DNA of 64,000 bases, from positions 46,057,611 to 46,121,610 of the forward strand of contig CM026426.1 of the NCBI GenBank assembly GCA_014871385.1. The letters are read 5' to 3'. The notes beneath the pieces were generated by a model. That model ran no database searches. It was given only the letters and a program-made list of their open reading frames with translations, and was not told the DNA's origin. The translations under genes and the position numbers were made by a program. How positions within the stretch are numbered: the first letter of the stretch is position 1; every line of letters starts with the position of its first letter. This document shows, in pieces, positions 53,520-64,000 of this stretch. The DNA comes from Ceratodon purpureus (lineage: Eukaryota; Streptophyta; Bryopsida; Pseudoditrichales; Ditrichaceae).

Positions 53520-55860
53520 TAGATTGTTTAGACAAGGAAATCTTCTCCAAAGGGAAAATTTTGGACATATCCCTGAAACCGTGGGGAACGTTCTGAAGAT
53601 CTTGTGATCAGAGCTGTGGGGTCTGCATTAAAATTTGGATCTAATTCCCAACAAGATAATTTGGTCCTTCAATGGTTGGTTCACCACTACAACTTGCAAA
53701 TATAGTGTCCATGTTTACTAGGAAGAATATGATTGATTTAATGTAAAGGAACATATGCATTGCGTGTTCAACAATTTATATTTTAGTGAGGTGCTTTCAA
53801 AGACACACATACGCTCACGTATGTGTAAATAAAAAAATATCTAAAAAAAAATCTATTTGGAAGACTTAATGTCAATAAAGAACTGAATAAAATGGAACAC
53901 AAGATGAAAATCCATCATATGAACATGGCAAGTTCAAATAACTTAGTTTTTTTTAGTTTATTGAGGTACAAATTATGTGTACATAGTTAATAGCCTTACA
54001 TTATTTCCTTACCCTCTTGGTTAAATTCAGAGAAAATTAATTAGATAGTATTCTCTATTGATGATTTACATTTTTTATGTGTATTGTTGAACAATAGTTT
54101 TTTCCTAATTCACTTTGGGAGTTTGTTTTCTCGGATATTACATACTCCTATAATTTAGTCTTTTGGAAATACTACAATAACAAAAACAATGGTTTAGAAT
54201 ATGAGAGTAAAAGAAAATAATAAAAAAGATAACAAAAAAAATATTTTGTAATGAAAAATGAAGTGGAATAAAAGAAAAATGATATGATATAAAGAAAAAT
54301 AACTTCTATTATAAGAATTTACCATCATACAAAGATACAACGAGAAATGATTTAATGATACCAAAATAAAACAATTGAATGTAAAACATGTTTAAAATAG
54401 AATAGACCAAACATATTATGGGAGGATCAAAGTACAATGATAGAAGGAAATTCAGTATTAGGTTCTTAGTTAAGGTCATTCAAATATGGATAATAATGGA
54501 ATATAGAATTATGTGCAAAAAAAAATGCATTCTGAGATATAGTAGATGAGTTCTACTTACATTATTAATTTAAGAACATATGAATTAAAAAATAGAAAAT
54601 ATAGTGGTAGAGTGTTATGAAAAATAATTGTACAATAACGCCTGATGGAATGGGAATAGAAGAATGAAACATAAAATGGAGGGGTAATGGAATAATCATG
54701 TACGGGTACACACAAAATCAATTACAACTGGAAGAAAATTATAAAGTTAGCAAGAAGAAAATTATACATGGATGAATGAACATAAGTAGAGACAGTAAAG
54801 AACAAAAACACTATATGAATTGCCGGTCACGGATTAGTTTGTGACACAAAAATAGCTTACCATATTGGGAAAAATCACAATAGAAAAAACATCTTACGGA
54901 ATTGATACCATGGAAAATTTATGTTCAAATACAAATTTAATTGAACTGAATTGAGGACTCATTTAAGAAAAACTCGATTTGAAATACTAATGAATGAAAA
55001 TAGCTTAATAAAAAATAGATGAATAAAGGAAAACAAAAAATAATAAAAACACAGGAGAATCAATGTAATAATCAAGAACGAATATAATTAAATGCAAAAG
55101 ACATTTAAAACTACAATCGTATAAGGACATGGGCTAAAAACATGGGAAAAGAGTATCTATGATAGAGCCTAACAAGAGATAGAAGGAGCAAAACTTATAA
55201 AATGAAATGTAAAGCTAGAAATTTATTAATGAGGGAATATAATTAACAAGTGATGACGTTGAAAGAAGTAAGGATTAAAAGGGAAAACAAAATAAAGAGG
55301 TATTGTAATAGAGAAATGGTTTAGGAAAAAAAATAAAAAGAAATTGGATTGAAACCTGAAAATTATAAATTTGGAATACTTTAATAACTCCTTCTAGTTG
55401 CAGAGTATCAAAAGAAAAAGAAGCCAGTTTACATGTTTACAAAATGGAATATGAATAAGAGGAGGAGAAATGTTATAAAATAGATGGGAAGAATATATTC
55501 ATGAATGAATAGAACAACATATTTTGGTTGATTACTCAAATAGAATTACACTTGGATGTTTGAACGCAAAACGAATATTAAAATGAACAATTGACCATTG
55601 GAACAAAACAATAAGAGAAACAAATATTGGAATACTACACTCCAATTCCAATGAAAAATATTTGAATCAAAATAAGAATAAGAAGGATAGATTATGGGAG
55701 TGAATGTCAAAGAAAGATGAAGTTCTTGAAATGATTAGATATCAGTTAGCATACCACCAATGTCATGCAATTTTTTTAACATGCACGGTCCACAGATTAA
55801 AATTGGTCCTATATAAAGGAAGATCTCGCTACAAATTTTGGAGGGAAATTAATAGAAGGT
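53520..55860. other. AT-rich non-coding core, about 2.3 kb
   Basis: Strikingly A-rich, with no open frame worth noting on either strand. It has sharp compositional borders with GC-rich blocks on both sides. I see no transposon ends inside. It resembles the AT-rich DNA of the first 5 kb. Confidence 0.6.
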
Positions 55861-55889
55861 AACCTTTTTTTTCTTTCAAAAATTTGAAG

Positions 55890-56250
55890 GGGTGCATTTT
55901 CTGCGGCCGCGACGGCCCCCCCCACGCGGCCGTCCACGCGTGTGCGCGGCCGCAGGGCGACTCCGGGCGGGGCCGTCCAATCCAACGGTGGCGACGGCCC
56001 GAGGACGACCCCTATCAGGCGGCCTAGGGCCGTCGCTGAAAGGGGCTGTCCACGGAGACGGCCCCTCCCCAACGGCCGCCATTAGACGCCCGCGGAGGCT
56101 CGGACCTCCGCGGCCGTCCCCATCGGCCCTGACCCGACGACAGCAAAGGGCCGTTGTTAGGTTCGGCCGTTTCACCATTGGCTGCGGTTGTAGGGTTGGC
56201 GGCAGTCGCCACATACATGGCAACGGCCGCTCTTTTTTTCCTCACTTCAC
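55890..56250. other. GC-rich block, counterpart of 53.0-53.4 kb
   Basis: Dense GGCCG, CGGCC and GACGG words, with a C run at about 55,917-55,925. Like the block at 53.0-53.4 kb it precedes a copy of the same gene family, which suggests a shared 5' region of one transposon type rather than independent CpG islands. Confidence 0.5.
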
Positions 56251-56444
56251 TCTCCTCAACATCCCCTCCGTGCTGGCTTCAGTTACCCAATTTACTTGGG
56301 CGCTTGTTAGGCCTATGAAGTGAGGAGAAGGGGGTCTATTTGTATTGTTGGAGGGGGGGGGGGAGTTTTTGATGTTTTTGTATTCGTTTCTTTTTTGGGT
56401 CCTCATTTATCAACTCCTTGTTTTCTTTAAAACGAACTAGAACA

Positions 56445-57319
56445 TTTTAGTTTAAAACGGGGCCGCTTTAGAGGATTTGCAGCATGATCGGAATGGTGGG
56501 ACGAGGAAGAGGAACAAGAGGAAGGATGCATGCCACAACTATTCATGGGATATCCTAGACAATAAAGACATCGTAGCGGAGGAAGGATGGGAATCCTTGG
56601 ATCCCGCGTACTGGATGCTGAGAGAGTGCAATACATATGTGAAGATGTATCACATTGATAAATTATGGCCCCGAGATTAACACAAGGTGCATACGCGGAC
56701 TTTTAGCTGCAAGCCAGGATCATGCACGGATGAGCATTTTATGCATCGTGCATATGAGATTTGGAATGCTATCTTTGGGGATCGTAATAGAGGCAAAGCC
56801 AATTTCAATTATACCATGTTGTGTATGGTATATGCAGAGTTCATATTGAAGCGTAAGGTGAGTTGGATTACGTACCCCACCACGAAAGAAAAGCCGCTCC
56901 AACTTGGATGGAATCAGAGAGATATGCTGGACTTATTTCTCCTCAATTCATTGCAAGCAAAGGTCATAGAAGAATTGAGGACCAAGCCGGGGCGATGGCC
57001 ACTCCCGAAGAGTAGCGCTATGAAAGAAGTTCACAGGAGTGTGGATGATGTATCACACCATCATCAGGATGAGAAGCCAATTGCAGCTGCTAGCGTTTTT
57101 GCAACGATGTTTCCAACACCTACTGAAGCCAATGTCGCTATTATTCCTAACCTAGATTTAGTGATCACGGTGAAATCTTCTAGCGATACGAAGGGCAAGG
57201 AAGCCATGGACGACGGACAAGTGAAGGTGGACAATGAATACATTACACATTCAAAGGCCGCGGGAGTTAGATGCTCCAACCTTATTCGAAAGATACTGGA
57301 CCAAGCTCATTGGCATTAG
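56445..57319 (+). pseudogene. Unrecognised transposon-type ORF, plus-strand copy
   Basis: The reading runs from about 56,463 (RNGGTRKRNKRKDACHNYSW) through SLDPAYWMLRECNTYVKMYH to a TAA at 56,678-56,680, then straight on as HKVHTRTFSCKPGSCTDEHF in the same frame. It continues FNYTMLCMVYAEFILKRKVS, LGWNQRDMLDLFLLNSLQAK and an acidic/Ser-rich tail to 57,319. It is the better-preserved relative of the minus-strand gene at 51.9-52.7 kb. No enzyme motif recognised. Sequence to about 57,445 may be its remaining 3' part. Confidence 0.5.
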
Positions 57320-57449
57320 TGGAGGTGCATACGTCACCAAGTAGTCCGAGGGATTTAGATCATTCCATTTCAAACACTATGGAAATGCTGAAGTCAATGC
57401 CAAACAACGAAGCATTGAAGGACTTACTAGATTTCAGCATCAAATAGAC

Positions 57450-57722
57450 TGAGGGGTGCTCGGAGCACCAAACAGAACCTCCGCCCTAAGAATTGTATTT
57501 GAAGAGAACAAAAAAGGAATATAAAATGCTACTTTGATACAACGTTAATAACCATCAAAGTAATGATAATGACGCAACATTTAAGACAATAATAGAGAGG
57601 GTGGCACCACCACTTAAAGCAAAGGTGTTCATAATTATATAGTTGCCTCTACAATGGAACATATAGAAAAGTACTGCATATTAGCATGTTGTTTTCAAAA
57701 AGCTACTTACTGGTAAGCACTA
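57450..57722. other. Spacer between two gene remnants
   Basis: No coding frame. Contains the palindrome GGTGCTCGGAGCACC at 57,456, echoing the TGCTCGG words of the 21-31 kb region. No hAT terminus could be identified here. Confidence 0.4.
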
Positions 57723-57725
57723 ATG

Positions 57726-60393
57726 GCCGAGCGGCATTCACAATTCAAATTCACTATCACCCTTTACCTCGGTCCCACTAGGGCCAGAAGGATCATCCTC
57801 ATCATCGGTCTCAAACTCCTTCTTCACCCTCCACATTACCTTTTTCTTGGGAAGGGACATGAATTTCTTTGGCTCGACTCGATCATCCAAAGGAGTTTAT
57901 GGCTTTCCGGAATTAAAAGTCAGTACACATTCGTTGGCCTTCTGCTTCAAGTGGGATCTAGTTGGGGGCTTTTCGAGAAACGCGTCTGGTTTCCCCATTG
58001 CCAACTTGGACCGAAAGAGTTGCCCAATTGGAACAACCTCATTGCTGGAAATAATGTTGGGATCAACTTGTCGAGCTCGGGCCATTCTCTTATTTGGTTT
58101 CTCAGCAACTTCAGCCCCTTAGCATTGTCCTTCATCTTTTTAGACAAGGCGACCAACCTAGCAGCGGGTTCGAAGCCACCTACTGGGACCTTAGTCTTTG
58201 CGGTTCCAAACAGTGACCACAACGCACGAGCTAAGGTTAGGGCCTCCTTCGTGGATGGTGGAAGCATTTCACTCTTTGCGTGCTTGAAATCTGGAGAAAC
58301 AATCTTCATAGTATTAGAAATGTTGTCTGCCTCTATCTTCTGTATAACCAAATCCCGTGTAGTATGAGAAGATCCTCCCCGTAAGATCTTATCACTGGTA
58401 AGTAAGCCATCCCCATTCATGAACAAAGCTATAGGCATTAAATCCTCCTCGTTGGCATCGTCCTCTTCATCATCATCATACTCGAATACACGCACCGTGG
58501 GCTCCAAAGGCTTAGGGGAGAGGCCACTTGGTAAGACGTCTTTACAAAGTAGGCTGTCGAGAGTATGGTCTTCATCAAATTCTAACGGTGACTCCATGTC
58601 TGATTCACTAGAGTAGTCAACGTCACCGGTCTCCACAGCCTTCGGATCCTCCTTCCCCTCCAACTCCCCATAGAACCTCACTAAACCCATAAGCTTAGAG
58701 CGGTAAATCATCTTGGAATTTGTATACACAAACTCCAAGTCATTTGCCCTTTTAGGAAGCAACCGGTTCCGCTTCTTATCGTGGACAAAGGAGTAGCTAC
58801 TCCAATTCCTCTCGCAAGAAGAAGAAGACAACGGATGAGCTAGAATCCTCTTTACGATTAGGGAAATAAAATTAACCAATGGATCCATAAGCATCCAACC
58901 ATGCGGAAGGGGGCAAGCATGACTTACTAGAGTCATGATGTCAGCAAATGGAGGAAAGGATTCTCGAAAGGCATAGAACTCTTCGATAACCACTTCCGTC
59001 AAATAAGCAGGAGACAACAACCGCAAGACATCGATGGCTGATGCCATTGCTTCAATGTCATTCTGAAGCTCCTCATTGTCATGCAGGTAAGGATGTTGTT
59101 GAGGCTCGGTTCATCGATCGCAAAGAAATGATTACCTCCGGATTGCAGTGCGCTGCTATACATCTAAACTGCTTCATGAGTCTCCGACACTGCTGTGCAT
59201 TGTTGCTTATAACTGAATGCTGTGAATGGCAGCCGCCATGCAGCAAGCATGCTGAGGATTTAATTTGATGGATTCAAGGCGTAAAGAGAAGACATGGTTC
59301 TCAAGATTGCGGAGAAGGACGTACGCTTTACCCAATGTTGATTCCTTTACATCAAACTCTCGTTGGGCGTAAACTACATGCTTTGTCATCCACTTGAAGT
59401 TTGTGCATTGCTCTCAAAATACGTCATCCAATACCACCCACTTGACATCGCGTGAGATCTTTGCTTTGTCCCGAGCACATAAGGTCTTCTTCGTTTCGTA
59501 GGTCCTCCACTCAGGGTCCACATTGCTCTGCTCCAATGCTCCTTGAAATTTCAATAAAAGGGAGATCATAATGTAGTGGAATGCAAATCTAGTCTGACCG
59601 GGCATCAACAAGCTAAGGGACGCCTCGTGCTTCCGGAATACTGCAAGTGAAATTTGCCTTATCTTTATGAACTTCACCAAGTTCTTTGCTTGTTCTAAAA
59701 GGTCCTTAACCCACTGTATCTTACCCCAATCCTCCAGCAACAAATCCATAGCATGCGCAACAAATCCTTGAAAGAAAATGTGTGGATAGATTGATGAGAT
59801 CAACTTCCCCGCATTGAGCATCACCGGAGCATTATCAGTGCAGACTTGAAGGATGTTTTCCTTCCCGATTAGTTCAATAAACTTCTCGATGACAGTTGCC
59901 ATGTAAGCATTGTCCTTCTCTTTCCTGGTCGTGTCTACAGCTTCCAAAAAGAGCTTGCCAATTGGAGAGACCAGCTTTGCATTCATCAAAGGGCAACTAC
60001 TTACGGATGTCCAAATTTCTACCGATTTCCAGACACTGGAAAAAATCCGTTCGTTCAAGGAAGTCTCTAATTCAGTCCTTGCCTCTGTTGGTAACCTTGT
60101 TCCGAGTTTGTCGTAGGATGGAGGTAGATAGGATCTCTTCATATTGGACGTCTTCAACCCCGCGTCCCTGAATGAGGCACTTTGAGACACATTGAACGGA
60201 ATGTTAGCCTCGTAAAAAACCTCGCCCAAGCATTGTCGCAATCTCGTCGCTGAGTCTCATCAAAGCCCTCCCCAAGGGCAAATTGCCTCTTTGCCTTCAC
60301 TGGAGGCCTCCTTCTACTCCCTTCTCCCAAAAGAGTGGAAATAGACGGCACATCCTTGCCAACCAAGGCATGTTCGTTCGTCGGAGTTGCCAT
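57726..60393 (-). pseudogene. hAT transposase gene with DUF659 and hAT dimerisation domains
   Basis: The N-terminal frame begins near 60,393 (MATPTNEHALVG). After a frame change, 60,241-59,414 gives NIPFNVSQSASFRDA, SYLPPSYDKLGTRLP, GKLFLEAVDTTRKEKDNAYM, IGKENILQVCTDNAPVML and HIFFQGFVAHAMDLLLEDWG, the DUF659 segment of plant hAT-like transposases. A damaged stretch follows (59,414-59,047). Next comes 59,047-57,947 with HPLSSSSCERNWSSYSFVHD and KKRNRLLPKRANDLEFVYTN, the hAT dimerisation motif. An unusual acidic extension follows (EYDDDEEDDANEEDLM). A TAA at 57,897-57,899 precedes a continuing frame (VEPKKFMSLPKKKVMWRV) to about 57,726. Confidence 0.85.
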
Positions 60394-60399
60394 GGTAGA

Positions 60400-60810
60400 T
60401 CCAGCCAGTGTAATTGTTAGGGGCGAAAAATAGCCTAATGGCTAAATGTTTTTGAGGAGAAGTAATTTTAACACCAGATGGATTGGAAAGGATGAGTTTC
60501 AGTCGCCAAATTTTGGCAAATGAGGGGATGCCTTTCGCCCCACTTTCCCTGCAAGTCACAAACATGTGTTATCTCATCGCCATAGCCATCTTGTACAGAC
60601 AAACAAGATTTCATCAAATGTCGCCACTGTGTGAAATCTAAACCGCTCATATAGGAAAATGTCGCCAGCTGGAGTAATGTCTTCCTCATGATATTGATGC
60701 CCATCACGTCATTGTCGCCACCTTTTTCCATGATGAACAATGTGCTTGTCGGGTCATATCGCCAGCCAGAAAACAATTTTTCTGTTGCATGTCGCCATTT
60801 CTTCTCATGA
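60400..60810 (-). repeat. Subterminal array of TGTCGCCA motifs upstream of the hAT gene
   Basis: TGTCGCCA occurs at about 60,616, 60,659, 60,712 and 60,789, with close variants TATCGCCAG at 60,756 and AGTCGCCAAA at 60,499. Spacing is 30-55 bp. All copies have the same orientation. Such arrays are typical transposase-binding sites near hAT ends. Confidence 0.6.
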
Positions 60811-61200
60811 AGTTCACGTACAGAAGTGAGTTTTTAACTTGTTTCTTGAAATTTCAGGGACAACATGAGTCTTGAATTACATTGTTACTTCATCAAGTTG
60901 TACATGGTCATATTCACATCACTGAACATTGATCGTGTTTGAGATCTTGGAGGGCTAATACTTGAGGGACTTGTCTGTTTTTATGTACCCAATGCCCATT
61001 GCCCTCTGATTCATGTCTGCGCAGTCTATGCAAAGCTCAGAGGCAACTCGCTTGTACATTAAAGTTTCTGTTTGCATGGTCTGCTGACTCTGCTTTGGAT
61101 TGAATGTGGTGTTCTCACTTGTTTTTGATCAAGTTGTTCATCAGCAGTGACTTGATCCTGTGTGTTGAATTCATTGTCATAAGACTCCAATTGAGAGAGA
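60811..61200. other. Spacer without coding frame
   Basis: Lies between the two hAT genes. Nothing recognisable except continued even base composition; it may contain the promoter of the plus-strand gene and the end of the minus-strand hAT element. Confidence 0.4.
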
Positions 61201-61209
61201 TTACCTCGT

Positions 61210-61290
61210 GATTGTGTGTTCACTCGTTATTGTGTGTTCACTGTTGAGTCTTGAGGTCGTAATTGTGTGTTCACTGTTGACGTCGTTGCT
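61210..61290 (+). repeat. Three ATTGTGTGTTCACT repeats upstream of the hAT-type gene
   Basis: Copies of ATTGTGTGTTCACT start near 61,213, 61,230 and 61,261, followed by TCGTT or GTTGA. They lie 20-100 bp before the likely start codon, so they could be a 5'-leader or promoter repeat. Confidence 0.6.
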
Positions 61291-61309
61291 GTCTATTCTG
61301 TGTTGATCA

Positions 61310-64000
61310 GTGTTTGTGTTTGTTGGTCGGGTGACAATGTTTCTTGGGTCGGCTTTGCATCGGTATTATGCTCGTGTCCCGAGCACTGGGTCAAGCTCGT
61401 CGACTACTACCCCTCGCGAAGGTCGTAGCGAGACTGCAGTCGCTTCTTCAAGTGCCTTTGTTGAAGCTTGCTCTTCTGATCTTGGAAAGTCGAGGGACAG
61501 TAAGGGAATGTCTGTCTGTAACATTCCTCGCAGAGGTAGGGCAAAGTCTGAGGTCGTTCGCCGTAGGTCTAATCCGGCAGTCAAGTTGATAGAGGCTTCC
61601 AACTGTATGCTTGTAACTACAGACTCTGAACGTGAAACCATTTTAGCGTCATCTGACGGCGTTGAAGTTGTTTTCGTGTCGTCTAATTCCTCCGCTATTG
61701 GCTCAGATCTGTCAACTGCTTTACCCTCCCTTGACAAAGGGAAGCGGAAGGCAGCAAAGTTGGAAGACTTATCCTCTGCTGAGGATGAGCCTTTTACTCT
61801 AGAGCCAATTGCAGTGAAAAAATGCAAGAGGTCTTACGAGTCTTCTAGGCGTTTCCAAGAAAGCTGGGCTACGAAGATGCCTTCGGCAGAGCTTCACAGA
61901 GGACCAGATGGTCTATACGAGACTGTTCTTTGCCTTAGTTGCACTTCCATCAGGGGCCAGATAACTACCTTAGCAGCAAAATGGGACACTCTCCAGAAGC
62001 ACGCTGGAAAACGAAAAGCAAAGAAAGATATGCCTAGAATTGGTGTGAAAGAGGGCCAATGGTTTATGGATAAAAATTGTAAGCATGCTAGAAATGAGAG
62101 AATTTGGGCTTCACGTCGTAGCTCAACAGTGATTGAGCAAGTCTGTGCTGTCAAGGGCGAGCGAGCCCGCAAGAGGCAACAGTTTGCAACACTGCTTCAT
62201 CTTTTGCACGAGGGTCGGCTGATGGCGGAGTATGCAGCGTTGGAGTCTCTGTTGACTTTCCTTGAAGTGCCAAAGTTGCCAAAAAAACACTGGAACGCTA
62301 CTGCTGGTTGGCAATTAGTAGAGTGCATGTTCACTCAAGTGCAATGCAAGATACAGCAAGTCATCAAGCAAGCCCGATTCTTCTCAATCACCTGTGATGA
62401 GGTCACAACGTTGGACAATGAAAGTTGGATATCTGTGCATGGTTACACCTGTGAAGACTTTGTACGTCGACCTATGCTCTTGGCGCTTGAACGGATACTA
62501 GACAAGGGTGGTGCAAACCACCTTACTATTGTGCTGATCAGTGCAATTGAGAAGGGAGGTGGCATCTCGAAGCAAGAGTGTGTCAACAAGCTGGCGTCAT
62601 TTGGTGCAGGTAATGATTTCTTTAGCACTTTTTCCTGCTTTGTGTTTGTGCTATGGATGTTCTGTATCTCAACTTTGTGTATGCTCTCTTCCTACATGCA
62701 AATTTAATTGTAACGTTGTGAATTTAATTTTTTACAACAACCTTTCAAATTGCATCTGAAATTGTTGGCAAGTACAGCACACTCGTGACGTGTCGAGTCT
62801 TCAGATCATGTCAACAATTTTCAGTTTGTCAGTGTTAAGCCACCAGCATTATTCCAGATTCTACAGTTTTCATGTGCTACTTTCGACAGAAGGTTTGTTA
62901 ACTGTTCCTGAAGCGCTGCCTTGTTTGTGTCGTAGAGGATCGAATGCAGCATGCTCTCTGCTTGCAAGAAAGATCACTTAAACTCTATTTAAAAATCACG
63001 GCTGAGTTTAGGAGTCTTGCAATCTCAATTGTGGTGCTAAGATGCCACCATGGTATCACCAAAAAGAAGACTCATTTGGACTTCATTGTTCGATCGGGGA
63101 CTCATTTAAGCTGGAGAGACTCTCTCTCCTAATCGCATGGAGACTCAATGGTCAACTGATATTCCACTCACTCACGTCGCTTAGTCTCCTCAAAACAATT
63201 CATCAGTAATGTTGTATTAATTGAATCAGACTAAAACTTCTCTTTTGACACGACGTGTAGAAATGAAAGAAATGCTTCATAGTAAACAAAGCTGGTACCA
63301 TTGTTGGTCACTACAAACAATCACTGATCTTCAAGCGAGTCTGTCTGCACCGGCCGTGAGATCTATATTATGTTGGCGGAAGTTAGGATCATTGCAATGT
63401 GTAGTGTCATGACATGCTAATCAGCACACTGATATGTATTTCTCTAAATGTGCAGATGGTGTCAACACGTTTCAGGGGAAGAGGAGCAGAGTAGTGAAGC
63501 AACTGCAAAACCGTTTTGCTCCAAGGGTCATGGGAATCCATTGCATGGTGAGTTGTTTACGTTGAAACCGCGTATAAGTCAATGTATATTGCTATATTCA
63601 TCAGCAAGTGTGACAGAGACGATCATGCAGATTCAAATTCTTGCAGGAACTTGACGATTTGCCACGATAATATCAATGTGCCTGAGACCTTTAAAATTGC
63701 TGTCGGAGGATGTGCACAACAGGCTATGTATATCAATGCCTCTCTCGATGCTCCAATATGATACTGTTAGAAATCAACTCCAACTCAACACACCTTATGG
63801 CCAGCACATAATTAGTTGACAAGAACTGACGACGAAGTGCTGCACTTGTAGCTAAACACAGAGCAGACGTAGCTCACTTTGCCCTTTGTCGCCTGCCCTT
63901 ATCTGATTATGTTTTGTTATGTACAGGCGCATAGGACCAATCTCGCCGTAGAGGCGTTGAGCAAATTGGAGGTAGTTTCAAGAATTGAGGCCATGCTGGC
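61310..64000 (+). CDS. hAT-type transposase-like gene (ZNF862/ZBED-like), intact in window, partial
   Basis: Exon 1 is 61,310-62,609, 433 codons plus one base. It has a Ser-rich, basic N-terminal part, then a Cys/His segment near residue 205 (YETVLCLSCTSIRGQITTLA, then QKHAGKRKA) that resembles BED/TTF-type fingers. The hAT catalytic region follows: RFFSITCDEVTTLDNESWIS (first Asp), then GANHLTIVLISAI. Exon 1 ends CAG|GTAATG. Exon 2 (63,456-63,547) supplies DGVNTFQGKRS (second Asp) and ends GIHCM|GTGAGT. Exon 3 starts at 63,927 with AHRTNLAVEALSK, the C/H-x-x-N-L insertion motif, and runs off the window. Phases fit exactly and no stop is present. The alternative ATG at 61,337 cannot be excluded. 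Could be an active element or a domesticated gene. Confidence 0.8.

Noticed and set aside
53030..56250. CpG-island promoters or protein-coding exons in the GC-rich blocks
   Set aside because: Open frames occur on both strands and in several phases, as expected from composition; there is no conserved protein pattern, and homopolymer G or C runs interrupt them.
1..64000. LTR retrotransposons
   Set aside because: I found no gag-protease-integrase reading, no primer-binding site beside a long direct repeat, and the only reverse-transcriptase-linked sequence is of LINE type.

Overview
The window looks like a transposon-dominated stretch of nuclear DNA from a plant. Four observations support this: GT-AG introns, a CACTA (En/Spm) element with TNP1- and TNP2-type genes, hAT transposases, and a fragment of a plant-type SUVR histone methyltransferase. 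Several gene families here (a TE-linked kinase-like protein, a ParB-like plus DNA-methylase-like protein) remind me of seedless land plants such as bryophytes, lycophytes or ferns, but the sequence does not settle the lineage. I see no rRNA gene, no convincing tRNA gene, no CRISPR array and no bacterial operon.

Layout. 1-5.2 kb is AT-rich, nearly gene-free DNA with simple repeats. 5,195-14,021 is a complete CACTA element with matched terminal inverted repeats. It carries a TNP2-type gene on the minus strand and a TNP1-type gene on the plus strand, transcribed away from each other. 14.0-16.4 kb holds a small Mutator-like MITE and unassigned DNA. 16.4-20.4 kb is a 5'-truncated, frameshifted LINE on the minus strand ending in a heptamer repeat tail. 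20.4-29.4 kb is a decayed many-exon plus-strand gene. Its middle exons resemble a ParB-like domain and its last exons an N6/N4 DNA methyltransferase. It lies among tandem repeats and a long inverted repeat, one arm of which is split by a nested transposon (29.9-30.65 kb). 31.4-34.2 kb has a second copy of the MITE, a conserved-looking coding fragment, and a relative of the nested element.

34.8-41 kb is a second CACTA-type block on the minus strand: TNP2 exons followed by a Ulp1-like protease. 42.1-44.5 kb is a SUVR-type SET-domain gene with good splice sites but two in-frame stops. 45.2-46.8 kb is a coiled-coil plus zinc-finger gene, also broken. 48.7-49.4 kb is a coiled-coil/proline-rich exon with stops. 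49.5-53.5 kb and 56.4-57.4 kb carry related minus- and plus-strand genes (the first followed by a kinase-like pseudogene), arranged head to head around a GC-rich/AT-rich/GC-rich core. 57.7-60.4 kb is a hAT transposase gene (DUF659 plus hAT dimerisation domain) with subterminal repeats. 61.3-64.0 kb is a second, intact-looking hAT-type gene, spliced and running off the window end.

The genes do not form a pathway; most are transposon genes or captured host genes at different stages of decay. Most of the in-frame stops are TAG, which fits loss of CAG codons by deamination at methylated CHG sites. The most unusual content is the ParB-like/DNA-methylase-like gene and the repeat architecture around it.
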